A DNA stretch of 18,009 nucleotides from JADGHX01 sp035760965 (GTDB lineage: Bacteria > Pseudomonadota > Gammaproteobacteria > Steroidobacterales > Steroidobacteraceae): positions 1-18,009 of the forward strand of contig DASTRY010000077.1 in NCBI GenBank assembly GCA_035760965.1. The letters run 5' to 3'. The translations under genes and the position numbers were made by a program. The notes below the pieces were generated by a model. The model was given only the letters and a program-made list of their open reading frames with translations, did not search any database and had not been told where the DNA came from. Shown here piece by piece: positions 8,695 through 15,237 of the stretch (its first letter is position 1; every line of letters starts with the position of its first letter).

Positions 8695-9681
8695 TCACGC
8701 GACGAGGTACTGCCGCTGCCGGTAGCTCGTCACCAGACGGGCGGCGTAGCGGCGCGCGGTGACGTCCCACGGCGCTACGCGAGGAATCTGGAAGAGGTCC
8801 GAGCTCGCGCTGGCCGCGCCCCAGCTCGTCGAGAGTGCCAGCTCGAATCCGGCTGCGCGCGCCATCTCGACGTGCACGCGCTTGTAGTCCTGCTCGGGCT
8901 TGCCGTTCGGATACGCAAAACTGCGCACCGGCGCGCCGATGATCTCCTCGAGTCGCCGCTTGCTCTCGACAATCTCCTGGCGCGCGGTTGCATCGTCGAT
9001 GCTCGCGAGAATCGGGTGATTCATCGTATGCGCCCCGATTTCGATGCCGGCGCGCGCCAGCGTGCGCACCTGCTCGTCCGTCATCATCAGGTGCGTCGGG
9101 AGCGGTGCGCCGCTGCGCTCGAGAATGGCGTGCACGGTGCGCTGACGCTGCGCGGGTTCGAGATACTTCGCTTTGCCCAGTACTTCGATGGCCGCGTGCA
9201 TGCGCGAAGCACCGTCTCCCAGCCGAAAGCGCGCAAACCCGAGATCGGTCAGGTCGAAATCCACGGGCGCCGCACGCATCGCCTCGATGACGATGTCGTT
9301 GAACATGCAGCCGCCGTTCAGAAAGCCCGGCGCGACGAACACCGTGGCCGGCACGCCGTGCTGCTTCAGAATCGGCAGCGCCACTTCGCAGTTGTTCGCG
9401 TAGCCGTCGTCGAAGGTCACGCAGATCGCGCGCGCCGGCAGCGTGCCCGCCCGCAGCCGCGCAACGGCTTCGAGCAACGGCAATGGATGGAAGTTCGTGG
9501 CGAGCAGGCGCATCTGCGCCGTGAAATCCGCGGCACTCGGCTCGCTCGTCACCATGGTGTCGCGCTGGGCGAAGACGCGGTGATAGATCAGGACGAGTAA
9601 CGACGCCGCGCGTCCGCTTCTCGAGAGCAGCGAGCCACCGGCGCGAATGAGCAGACTATCGAGAGGGGAGAGCGCGTTCAC
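8695..9681 (-). CDS. Polysaccharide deacetylase (NodB/CE4 family)
   Basis: The protein has 328 residues from a GTG at 9679-9681, which follows the upstream synthase stop by 3 bases. The NodB domain is clear: LIYHRV at 32-37, TFDDGY at 89-94 (Asp91 likely base, Asp92 metal ligand), metal-binding His218 and His222 in GAHTMNHP, and FAYPNGKP at 255-262. CE4 enzymes remove N- or O-acetyl groups from sugars by metal-dependent hydrolysis. No signal peptide or membrane segment is apparent, so action on a cytoplasmic or membrane-face precursor seems more likely than on secreted polymer. It differs from the better-known PEP-CTERM-locus deacetylase subfamily, whose start resembles NALSVDVEDYF. No Shine-Dalgarno precedes the GTG, so coupling to the upstream gene is likely; a start further in is possible but would trim the fold. 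Confidence 0.88.
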   Translation of the reverse strand: MNALSPLDSLLIRAGGSLLSRSGRAASLLVLIYHRVFAQRDTMVTSEPSAADFTAQMRLLATNFHPLPLLEAVARLRAGTLPARAICVTFDDGYANNCEVALPILKQHGVPATVFVAPGFLNGGCMFNDIVIEAMRAAPVDFDLTDLGFARFRLGDGASRMHAAIEVLGKAKYLEPAQRQRTVHAILERSGAPLPTHLMMTDEQVRTLARAGIEIGAHTMNHPILASIDDATARQEIVESKRRLEEIIGAPVRSFAYPNGKPEQDYKRVHVEMARAAGFELALSTSWGAASASSDLFQIPRVAPWDVTARRYAARLVTSYRQRQYLVA

Positions 9682-9684
9682 GCG

Positions 9685-11520
9685 TCAGGCCATGCGGAAG
9701 TCGCCGCGGTCGTGCTCCTGCAGCCATTGCTCGAGCATGGCGAGCACCCAGACGAACACGCCGTAGAAGCTCGCATCCTCGTTGCCGTGGAGCGCGAGCA
9801 GGCGATCGATGAACTCCGGCCGGATCAGTCGCCGGCCGCGCAGGCTCGACAGGTTCGCCGTGATCAGCTCGCGCAGCTGCGGCGAATCCTGCAGCCACAG
9901 CCCGAACGGCAAGCCGAAGCCGTGCTTCTTCTTGTTGATGATCTCGTCCGGGAGCCATCCCGCCGTCGCGCGCTTGTAAAAATCACGCAGGCGCATGCCC
10001 GGCATCATGATGTCGGGCGGCACGCGCAACGACAGATCGATGACATCCGCGTGCAGCATGGGATACGACACGCGTACGCCCGCGAGCGCGGTCATCGACT
10101 CGACCTTGCGCAGATCGTTATCGGACAGCGTGTACTGCCAGTCGTAGAACAACATGCGCTGGATCGTGTTGTCCGCGTTCGCCGCGTCCCACACTTCGTG
10201 CATGTCCCGAAACGGCGCGGCCGGATCGATCGCCGCGCGGAAGCTCGGATCGAGGAATTCCGCGCCGCCATCCTGATTCATGATGTTGTACGCCTCGAGC
10301 CGGCTCGGCAGCGGTGTGTTCGCCTTGCTGACATAGCCCCGCGCCTTGCGCACGAGCGGATTCATCAGCGCGCGCGGCCAATACTGGAGAGCGGGCTCGA
10401 GCAGCCCTTTCCGCAAGAACCCCGGCACGAGCCGATAGCGCTCGAAAACCTGGTGCTCGGCGTAGCGCGAGTTGCCGGCGAAGAGCTCATCGCCGCCATC
10501 GCCCGCGAGCAGGTGATCGACGCCGTGCTCGCGCGCGAGCCGTGCGCAGTAGTAGACCGGCAGGGCGGACGAATTCCCGAACGGCTCGTCGTACGCCCGC
10601 GCGATGCGCGGGAACGTCTCGGCGATATCGGTACCCTGGATGACGTACTCATGGCCTTCGCACTTGAAGCGCGCGTTCGCGATGCGCGCGTACGAGCGCT
10701 CGTCGTATTGCGGATAGCTGAAGCCGATGGAGAACGTGCGCGCGGGAGGCGCTACTTCGCTCAGCACACCGGCAACCGACGAGCTGTCGAGCCCGCCGCT
10801 CAGGAACGCCCCGGAGGTGCCGTTCGGAGCGGCGCTCTTCACGCCCGTACGCAGCGCGGCGTGCAGACCTTCCTTCAAGGACTCGAAGCTCTCCGCGCGC
10901 CCGTTGCGCTGGAACTGCGGATTCCAGTAGCGCTCGATGCGCAGCGCGCCCTTTTCGAGAATCGCGCAGGTGCCGGGGCGGAGCTTGGCGACGCCGCGGA
11001 AGACCGTGTTCGGCGCGGGCACCATGTGCAGCAGCAGATAATCGAACAGCGCTTGCGGATCGAGCGGCGCGCGCAGCATCGGGCTGTTCGCGACCGCCTC
11101 GGCGGAGGAGCCGAATATGAGACATCCGTCACACATTGCGTAGGTGACGCGCTCGATGCCCATGCGGTCCACCGCGAGCAGCGCGCGCTCCTCGGCGGCA
11201 TCCGTGATGGCGAGCGCGAACCGTCCGGAGAGCGATTCGAGCACGCGCGGGCCGGCCTCGCGGTACCCCGCGAGGATGGCGGCCGCGGCGCCGGCGTGAG
11301 CCTCGCGCATAAGCGACGGAGAGAGCGCGGGCTGGCCGCTGAGCGCGATCGCGAGCCGACCCTCATGGTGTGCCACCGCGGGCGCCCAGGACGCGCTGTG
11401 CAGCCCGTCGTTCGAGGCGGCGGACTGCGACTCGAGGCCGGGGTGCAGCCGGGCGCCGTACGCCATGAAGTCCGCAAACGCGGTGTCGGGCAGACGACCC
11501 AAAAGTCCGAACAGCGCCAT
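9685..11520 (-). CDS. Asparagine synthase-like protein with a degenerate glutaminase domain
   Basis: The ATG at 11518-11520 gives 611 residues beginning MALFGLLG; an open extension to 11595 exists but lacks family resemblance. The synthetase half is intact: AFLSGGLDSSSVAG with the ATP-pyrophosphatase loop at 241-247, IGFSYPQYDE, and LLAGDGGDELFAG. The N-terminal half still has the class II amidotransferase outline (SGRFALAI, LLAVDRMG, FGSSAEAV). It lacks Cys2 (here Ala), the HRGPDG segment, the NGE motif (SGQ instead) and the SDTE aspartate. It therefore cannot hydrolyse glutamine by the known mechanism. It may use free ammonia or another amine, ligate a different nucleophile, or depend on another enzyme's glutaminase. 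It is the first gene of a minus-strand pair with the deacetylase, opposed to the acyl carrier operon. Confidence 0.86.
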   Translation of the reverse strand: MALFGLLGRLPDTAFADFMAYGARLHPGLESQSAASNDGLHSASWAPAVAHHEGRLAIALSGQPALSPSLMREAHAGAAAAILAGYREAGPRVLESLSGRFALAITDAAEERALLAVDRMGIERVTYAMCDGCLIFGSSAEAVANSPMLRAPLDPQALFDYLLLHMVPAPNTVFRGVAKLRPGTCAILEKGALRIERYWNPQFQRNGRAESFESLKEGLHAALRTGVKSAAPNGTSGAFLSGGLDSSSVAGVLSEVAPPARTFSIGFSYPQYDERSYARIANARFKCEGHEYVIQGTDIAETFPRIARAYDEPFGNSSALPVYYCARLAREHGVDHLLAGDGGDELFAGNSRYAEHQVFERYRLVPGFLRKGLLEPALQYWPRALMNPLVRKARGYVSKANTPLPSRLEAYNIMNQDGGAEFLDPSFRAAIDPAAPFRDMHEVWDAANADNTIQRMLFYDWQYTLSDNDLRKVESMTALAGVRVSYPMLHADVIDLSLRVPPDIMMPGMRLRDFYKRATAGWLPDEIINKKKHGFGLPFGLWLQDSPQLRELITANLSSLRGRRLIRPEFIDRLLALHGNEDASFYGVFVWVLAMLEQWLQEHDRGDFRMA

Positions 11521-11694
11521 GAGCGAGAGCCCCGTATCCCCTTGGTTTCGTTTTTTCGAAGCGGCCCGGGAGTCTAGGAGGGTATCGGGAGCCAAACTTC
11601 GAACTGGGTCGAGAGTTTGCCGAAGCCCTCGGATATCCTCTAGTCTGCGCGCCCCGAAGGGGAGGGCCGCACTCCCGAAAGCCTAGAACAAGCA
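11521..11694. promoter_or_regulatory. Divergent intergenic region between the synthase and ACP operons
   Basis: This 174-base region should hold promoters for both directions. For the plus strand, TTGCCG (11617-11622) and TAGTCT (11641-11646) are 18 bases apart and form a weak sigma-70-like pair. A small stem GGGAG/CTCCC (11660-11664 with 11672-11676) lies in the carrier-protein leader. No convincing sigma-54 site or ribosome site for the ACP is visible. The minus-strand promoter cannot be pointed to. Confidence 0.35.
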
Positions 11695-11946
11695 ATGGAC
11701 ACACTGATTTCTGTCAAGAAGATCCTGCGCGACACCCTGAACATCGGCCCGCGGGCGGACCGCCTGACCGCCGATAGCGCGCTCCTCGGCAGCCTGCCCG
11801 AATTCGATTCCATGGCCGTCGTCAACGTGGTCGCCGCGCTCGAAAGCGAGTTCGGCATTTCGGTCAATGACGACGAGCTGTCGGCGGATATCTTCGCGAC
11901 CGTCGGATCGCTCACGCAGTTCGTGTCCGGCAAGTTGGCGGAATGA
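11695..11946 (+). CDS. Acyl carrier protein, exosortase A locus type
   Basis: The 83-residue acidic helical protein has the carrier-protein signature PEFDSMAVVNVVAALE, with Ser39 as the likely phosphopantetheine attachment site. Length and the second-helix pattern are typical of free-standing ACPs. It would carry an acyl or aminoacyl group as a thioester in the cytosol. Small ACPs beside hydrolases 1 and 2 are a regular part of XrtA loci, where the cargo is not known to me. Its TGA overlaps the ATG of the fused hydrolase (ATGA at 11943-11946), so the two are coupled. The dedicated acyl-CoA ligase and PLP-dependent decarboxylase often found with it are not in this window. The start ATG has no clear Shine-Dalgarno. 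Confidence 0.9.
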   Translation: MDTLISVKKILRDTLNIGPRADRLTADSALLGSLPEFDSMAVVNVVAALESEFGISVNDDELSADIFATVGSLTQFVSGKLAE

Positions 11947-13721
11947 ACGCCGGCGGCGGAGCGCTGCGCGCCTTGCTGCTCGATGGGCGCGGGGGTGCAA
12001 GGCTCGCGCTGTACTACGCTCCTATAGGTGCCCCGCATCCGCTCGGCGACATGCTGTTCGCGCCGTCGTTCGGCGAGGAAATGAATCGCTGCCGCGCGAT
12101 GGTCTCCATGCAGGCCCGCGCGCTTGCCGCCATCGGCATCGGCACGCTCGTGCTCGATCCGTACGGTACCGGAGACAGCGCCGGCGAGCATTCGGAAGCG
12201 ACGTGGGAGCAGTGGCGCGAGGACTTGCGCGCCGGCATCGCGTGGCTCCGCGAGCACGGCAACGGGTGCCGGACGCTGTGGGGCGTTCGCGTCGGTGCAC
12301 TGATGGCGAGCGAGCTCGCAGCCCTCGACGGCGGTATCGAGCAGCTGGTGTTCTGGCAGCCAGTGGTCGACGGCAAGCAGTTCTTCACGCAGTTCCTGCG
12401 CATTCGCATCGCTGCCGAGCTCGAGCAGAACGGCGGGATCAAGAGCACGGAAGAGCTGCGTAAGATGGCCGCGAGCGGGCAAGTCATCGAGGTGTCCGGA
12501 TATCAGGTGAACGGGCAGCTCGCGCGCGAGATGGATGCGCTGAAATTGTCCGACGCCTCGGGCGTACGCGCAAAGCGAGTATTCTGGTGCGAGGTGCTGC
12601 CTGCCGCAGATTCGAACGTGCCGCGCGCGAATACCAAGATGGTCGAGGCCTGGCAGGCCGGCGGTGTTGCCGTGACGTTCGAGAAGGTCGTCGGCCCGAG
12701 CTTCTGGCAGGTGCACGAGCGCGAAGTCGCTCCGGACCTGATCACCGCGACCACGCACTACCTGAAGAACCAGCGCACAACGGCCGTCGCCAGCGACGCT
12801 GCCAAGCCTGCTTCCCACGCCGCCTCGCTCACCGAAACGCCCATCACGTCTGCGACGCGCGAGTACCCGGTGCTGTTCGCGTGCGCCGGCGACGAGCTCA
12901 CCGGCATGATTCACCGCGGCCGGCCCGACGCCAAACGCGGCGTCGTCATCGTCGTCGCGGGCGGCCCGCAATATCGCGCCGGCGCGCACCGGCAATTCGT
13001 CTCGTTGGCGCGCAAGCTCGCGAGCCGCTGCGGCTACCCCGTCCTGAGATTCGATCTCAGGGGCATGGGCGACAGCGCCGGCGTCCATCGAGGCTTCCAG
13101 CAATCGGCCGCCGACATCCGCGCCGCAATCGATACGCTGCTGAAGCACGAGCCGAGCCTCGAATCCGTCGTTCTGCTCGGCGAGTGCGAATCCGCGAGCG
13201 GCATTCTCTTCTACGCCTATCGCGACGAGCGCGCGCAGGGCGTCGTGCTCGTGAATCCCTGGGTGCGCACCGAGGGTGGCCGCGCCGAAGTGATCATGAA
13301 GCACTACTACTGGAGCCGCCTCACGTCGAAGGACTTCTGGCGCAAGGTCGCAGGCGGCCAGTTCAATCCCATCGAGTCGCTCGTCGGCTTCTTCACGACG
13401 GTGCGCAATTATCTGAGCGGCCGCAAGCTCCGCCGCGTGACGGCGGACGACAGCGCGGACGTGGCCAACCTGCCGCTGCCGGTGAAGACGGCCGTGGGCT
13501 TGCGCCGCTTCCGGGGCAGAGTGCTGATCCTGATGAGCGGCAACGACTACATCGCGCGCGAGTTCGACGAGGTCATCCGCTCATCGCAGGCGTGGGTTGG
13601 GTTGCTCGACGATCCGCGCGTGCTGCGTCGTGATCTCGAAGGCGCCGACCACACGTTCTCGCGCGAGCAGTGGAAGCGGCAAGCGTCCGACTGGGTCTGT
13701 GAGTGGGTAGCGAGCTGGTGA
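11943..13721 (+). CDS. Fused exosortase A-associated hydrolase 2 and hydrolase 1
   Basis: The 592-residue protein contains two consecutive alpha/beta-hydrolase domains, residues about 8-275 and 306-592, joined by an Ala/Ser/Thr-rich stretch. The first resembles hydrolase 2 of exosortase A loci (MLFAPSFGEEMNRCR, LDPYGTGDSAGE, FWQPVVDGKQF). The second resembles hydrolase 1 (GGPQYRAGAHRQF, RFDLRGMGDSAG, LVNPWVRTEGG). These are normally two neighbouring genes in this order as far as I know. In the first domain the nucleophile elbow reads GVRVG (114-118), with no Ser or Cys, and the usual C-terminal His is not obvious, so it may be non-catalytic. In the second the elbow reads GECES (413-417), placing Cys415 where Ser is usual, with Asp535 and His570 as possible partners. 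A role in moving or releasing carrier-bound acyl groups is inferred from coupling to the ACP. Confidence 0.85.
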   Translation: MNAGGGALRALLLDGRGGARLALYYAPIGAPHPLGDMLFAPSFGEEMNRCRAMVSMQARALAAIGIGTLVLDPYGTGDSAGEHSEATWEQWREDLRAGIAWLREHGNGCRTLWGVRVGALMASELAALDGGIEQLVFWQPVVDGKQFFTQFLRIRIAAELEQNGGIKSTEELRKMAASGQVIEVSGYQVNGQLAREMDALKLSDASGVRAKRVFWCEVLPAADSNVPRANTKMVEAWQAGGVAVTFEKVVGPSFWQVHEREVAPDLITATTHYLKNQRTTAVASDAAKPASHAASLTETPITSATREYPVLFACAGDELTGMIHRGRPDAKRGVVIVVAGGPQYRAGAHRQFVSLARKLASRCGYPVLRFDLRGMGDSAGVHRGFQQSAADIRAAIDTLLKHEPSLESVVLLGECESASGILFYAYRDERAQGVVLVNPWVRTEGGRAEVIMKHYYWSRLTSKDFWRKVAGGQFNPIESLVGFFTTVRNYLSGRKLRRVTADDSADVANLPLPVKTAVGLRRFRGRVLILMSGNDYIAREFDEVIRSSQAWVGLLDDPRVLRRDLEGADHTFSREQWKRQASDWVCEWVASW

Positions 13722-15022
13722 ACGCGCAACCCGAATCGCGAGCGCAAGCCGCGCCGGCGCAACGCACGGTTCTGCTGATCGCGTATCACTTCCCGCCGCT
13801 GCGCGGCAGCAGCGGCATGCAGCGTACGCTGCGGTTCGCGCAGCACTTGCCGGAGTTCGGGTGGCGGCCGATCGTCTTGAGCATCACGCCCCGCGCGTAC
13901 GAAGAGACGGCGCAAGTGGCCGGCAACGAGGTCCCCGCCGGGCTCGCCGTGCATCGCGCATTCGGCTTCAACGCGGCCACGCAGCTCGCGATCTTCGGAC
14001 GCTATCCGAAGGCGCTCGCGCTGCCCGATCGCTGGGCCACGTGGCGCTTCTGGGCCGTGCCCAAAGCGCTGAAGCTGATCCGCGAGGAGGGTGTCGACGC
14101 GATCTGGTCGACCTTTCCGGTTTCGACGGCGCATCTCATCGGGCTCGAGCTCGCCAAGCGCACGGGCTTGCCGTGGATCGCGGAGTTCCGCGACCCCATG
14201 TGGCAGCACGACTGGCCGCCCGATCCGACCGCCAATCGCGTGTGGCTCGATCTCGAGAAGAAGATCTTCGCGCGCGCCGACTGGACGGTGTTCACCGCGC
14301 CGAGTGCGATCGATCTCTACGGCGAACGCTTCCCGCACGTCGCGGCCGAGCGTCGCGTGCTCATCGAAAACGGCTTCGACGAAGAGACGTTCCGCCGTGC
14401 CGAGCAGGACGATGCGGCGTCCGACCGAACCCGCGCACGGCGCATCACGCTCCTTCACAGCGGCATCATCTATCGCAGCGAACGCGATCCGACGCACTTC
14501 TTTGCCGCAATTGCATCGCTGAAGAGACAAGGTCGGATCAGCGCGGAGCACCTGCAGATCGTGCTCCGCGCGAGCGGTACCGAATCCGATTACGCCGCAG
14601 ACCTGAAGCGCCTCGACATCGCCGATATCGTGCAACTCGAGCCGGCGATCGACTACATGGCCGCGCTGCGCGAGATGCTCACGGTCGATGGGCTGCTGAT
14701 CCTGCAAGCGTCGAACTGCAACGCGCAGGTCCCCGCGAAGCTCTACGAGTACTTGCGCGCGCGACGCCCGATTCTCGCGCTCACCGATCCCGTCGGCGAC
14801 ACTGCGCGAACACTCGAACGAGCGGGCACGGGGCTCATCGCGCGTCTCGATAATGTCGCGGAGATCGAAACCGCGCTGCTGCAGCTCATCGGACAGATCG
14901 AAAGCGATACAGCGCACGTGCTGACGCGCGATGCCGTGGCGCGTTACTCGCGCGCGGCGAAGACCGAAGAGCTCGCGCGCTTGCTAGCGCGCGCCGTACG
15001 GGAAAAACCTGCTGCGCGCTGA
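13718..15022 (+). CDS. GT4-like glycosyltransferase
   Basis: From GTG 13718, overlapping the previous stop as GTGA, the product is 434 residues. An in-frame GTG at 13703 would add five residues and cannot be excluded; neither has a strong ribosome site. The acceptor domain starts with LLIAYHFPPLRGSSGMQRT and FGWRPIVLSI. It continues with IWSTFPVSTAHLIGLEL, WIAEFRDPMW and the domain-linking ENGFDEETF. The donor domain holds LLHSGIIYRSERDP and QVPAKLYEYLRARRPILALTD, the latter matching the acidic donor-binding segment of GT4 enzymes. It belongs to the broad group of EPS transferases with FPP-x5-G-x-QR starts. It would act at the cytoplasmic membrane face on the lipid-linked repeat unit. It closes the ACP operon, as a terminator-like hairpin follows within 40 bases. 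Specificity is unknown. Confidence 0.86.
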   Translation: MNAQPESRAQAAPAQRTVLLIAYHFPPLRGSSGMQRTLRFAQHLPEFGWRPIVLSITPRAYEETAQVAGNEVPAGLAVHRAFGFNAATQLAIFGRYPKALALPDRWATWRFWAVPKALKLIREEGVDAIWSTFPVSTAHLIGLELAKRTGLPWIAEFRDPMWQHDWPPDPTANRVWLDLEKKIFARADWTVFTAPSAIDLYGERFPHVAAERRVLIENGFDEETFRRAEQDDAASDRTRARRITLLHSGIIYRSERDPTHFFAAIASLKRQGRISAEHLQIVLRASGTESDYAADLKRLDIADIVQLEPAIDYMAALREMLTVDGLLILQASNCNAQVPAKLYEYLRARRPILALTDPVGDTARTLERAGTGLIARLDNVAEIETALLQLIGQIESDTAHVLTRDAVARYSRAAKTEELARLLARAVREKPAAR

Positions 15023-15052
15023 GTGCGCGGCGCGCGGGCACTGCCGCTCAGC

Positions 15053-15074
15053 TGCCTCGAATTGGAGGCATTTT
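15053..15074 (+). terminator. Intrinsic terminator after the ACP/hydrolase/GT operon
   Basis: A perfect 6-bp stem, TGCCTC (15053-15058) with GAGGCA (15065-15070), encloses a 6-base loop and is followed at once by TTTT (15071-15074). It lies 31 bases past the glycosyltransferase stop. The stem is short and the T run brief, so termination may be partial. Confidence 0.5.
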
Positions 15075-15093
15075 CACAATGCATCGTTTCGTG

Positions 15094-15120
15094 TTGCCGC
15101 GCGGAGACAAGTTTTAAAAT
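15094..15120 (+). promoter_or_regulatory. Possible promoter for the Tat-exported pair
   Basis: TTGCCG (15094-15099) and TAAAAT (15115-15120) resemble sigma-70 boxes, with a short 15-base spacer. The stretch 15061-15170 is AT-richer than anything nearby, and the preceding terminator makes an independent promoter likely. The exact boxes are uncertain. The leader from here to the start at 15238 is about 115 bases long. Confidence 0.27.
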
Positions 15121-15224
15121 GTGGACCAGTTCATTACGCTGGATGCCTGTTCACTAATACACATCACGGCAGATGAGCGTCCGCGGTCGAGGGGGTCTTC
15201 GTCCGCCGCAGCCATTTCCGCCGT

Positions 15225-15229
15225 AGGAG
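15225..15229 (+). promoter_or_regulatory. Ribosome binding site deciding the start of the first Tat protein
   Basis: AGGAG lies 8 bases upstream of the ATG at 15238. It favours that start over the in-frame GTG at 15121, which would put 39 residues ahead of the Tat signal and hide it. Confidence 0.6.
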
Positions 15230-15237
15230 CATCCTTG

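Noticed and set aside
11538..11562. TTCG-T6-CGAA hairpin in the divergent region as a terminator
   Set aside because: The stem is only 4 bp with the T run in the loop and not after it, and no operon ends there.
9712..11577. A 621-codon plus-strand open frame opposite the second synthase
   Set aside because: The minus-strand frame carries SGGLDSS and GDGGDE motifs; the plus frame is Arg/Glu-rich with no recognisable domain.
11521..11595. 25-residue extension of the second synthase from 11595
   Set aside because: It does not resemble the family and would not restore the amidotransferase Cys; the ATG at 11518-11520 places MALFG where relatives have MCGI.
11640..13304. A 554-codon minus-strand open frame opposite the ACP and hydrolase
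   Set aside because: The plus strand shows carrier-protein and hydrolase motifs with ATGA coupling; the minus frame spans both genes and has no motif.
13547..14917. A 456-codon minus-strand open frame opposite the last glycosyltransferase
   Set aside because: It is an antisense shadow; the glycosyltransferase frame has clear GT-B motifs.
15121..15237. N-terminal extension of the first Tat protein from GTG 15121
   Set aside because: It would bury the twin-arginine signal 39 residues inside, and AGGAG is correctly placed for the ATG at 15238.
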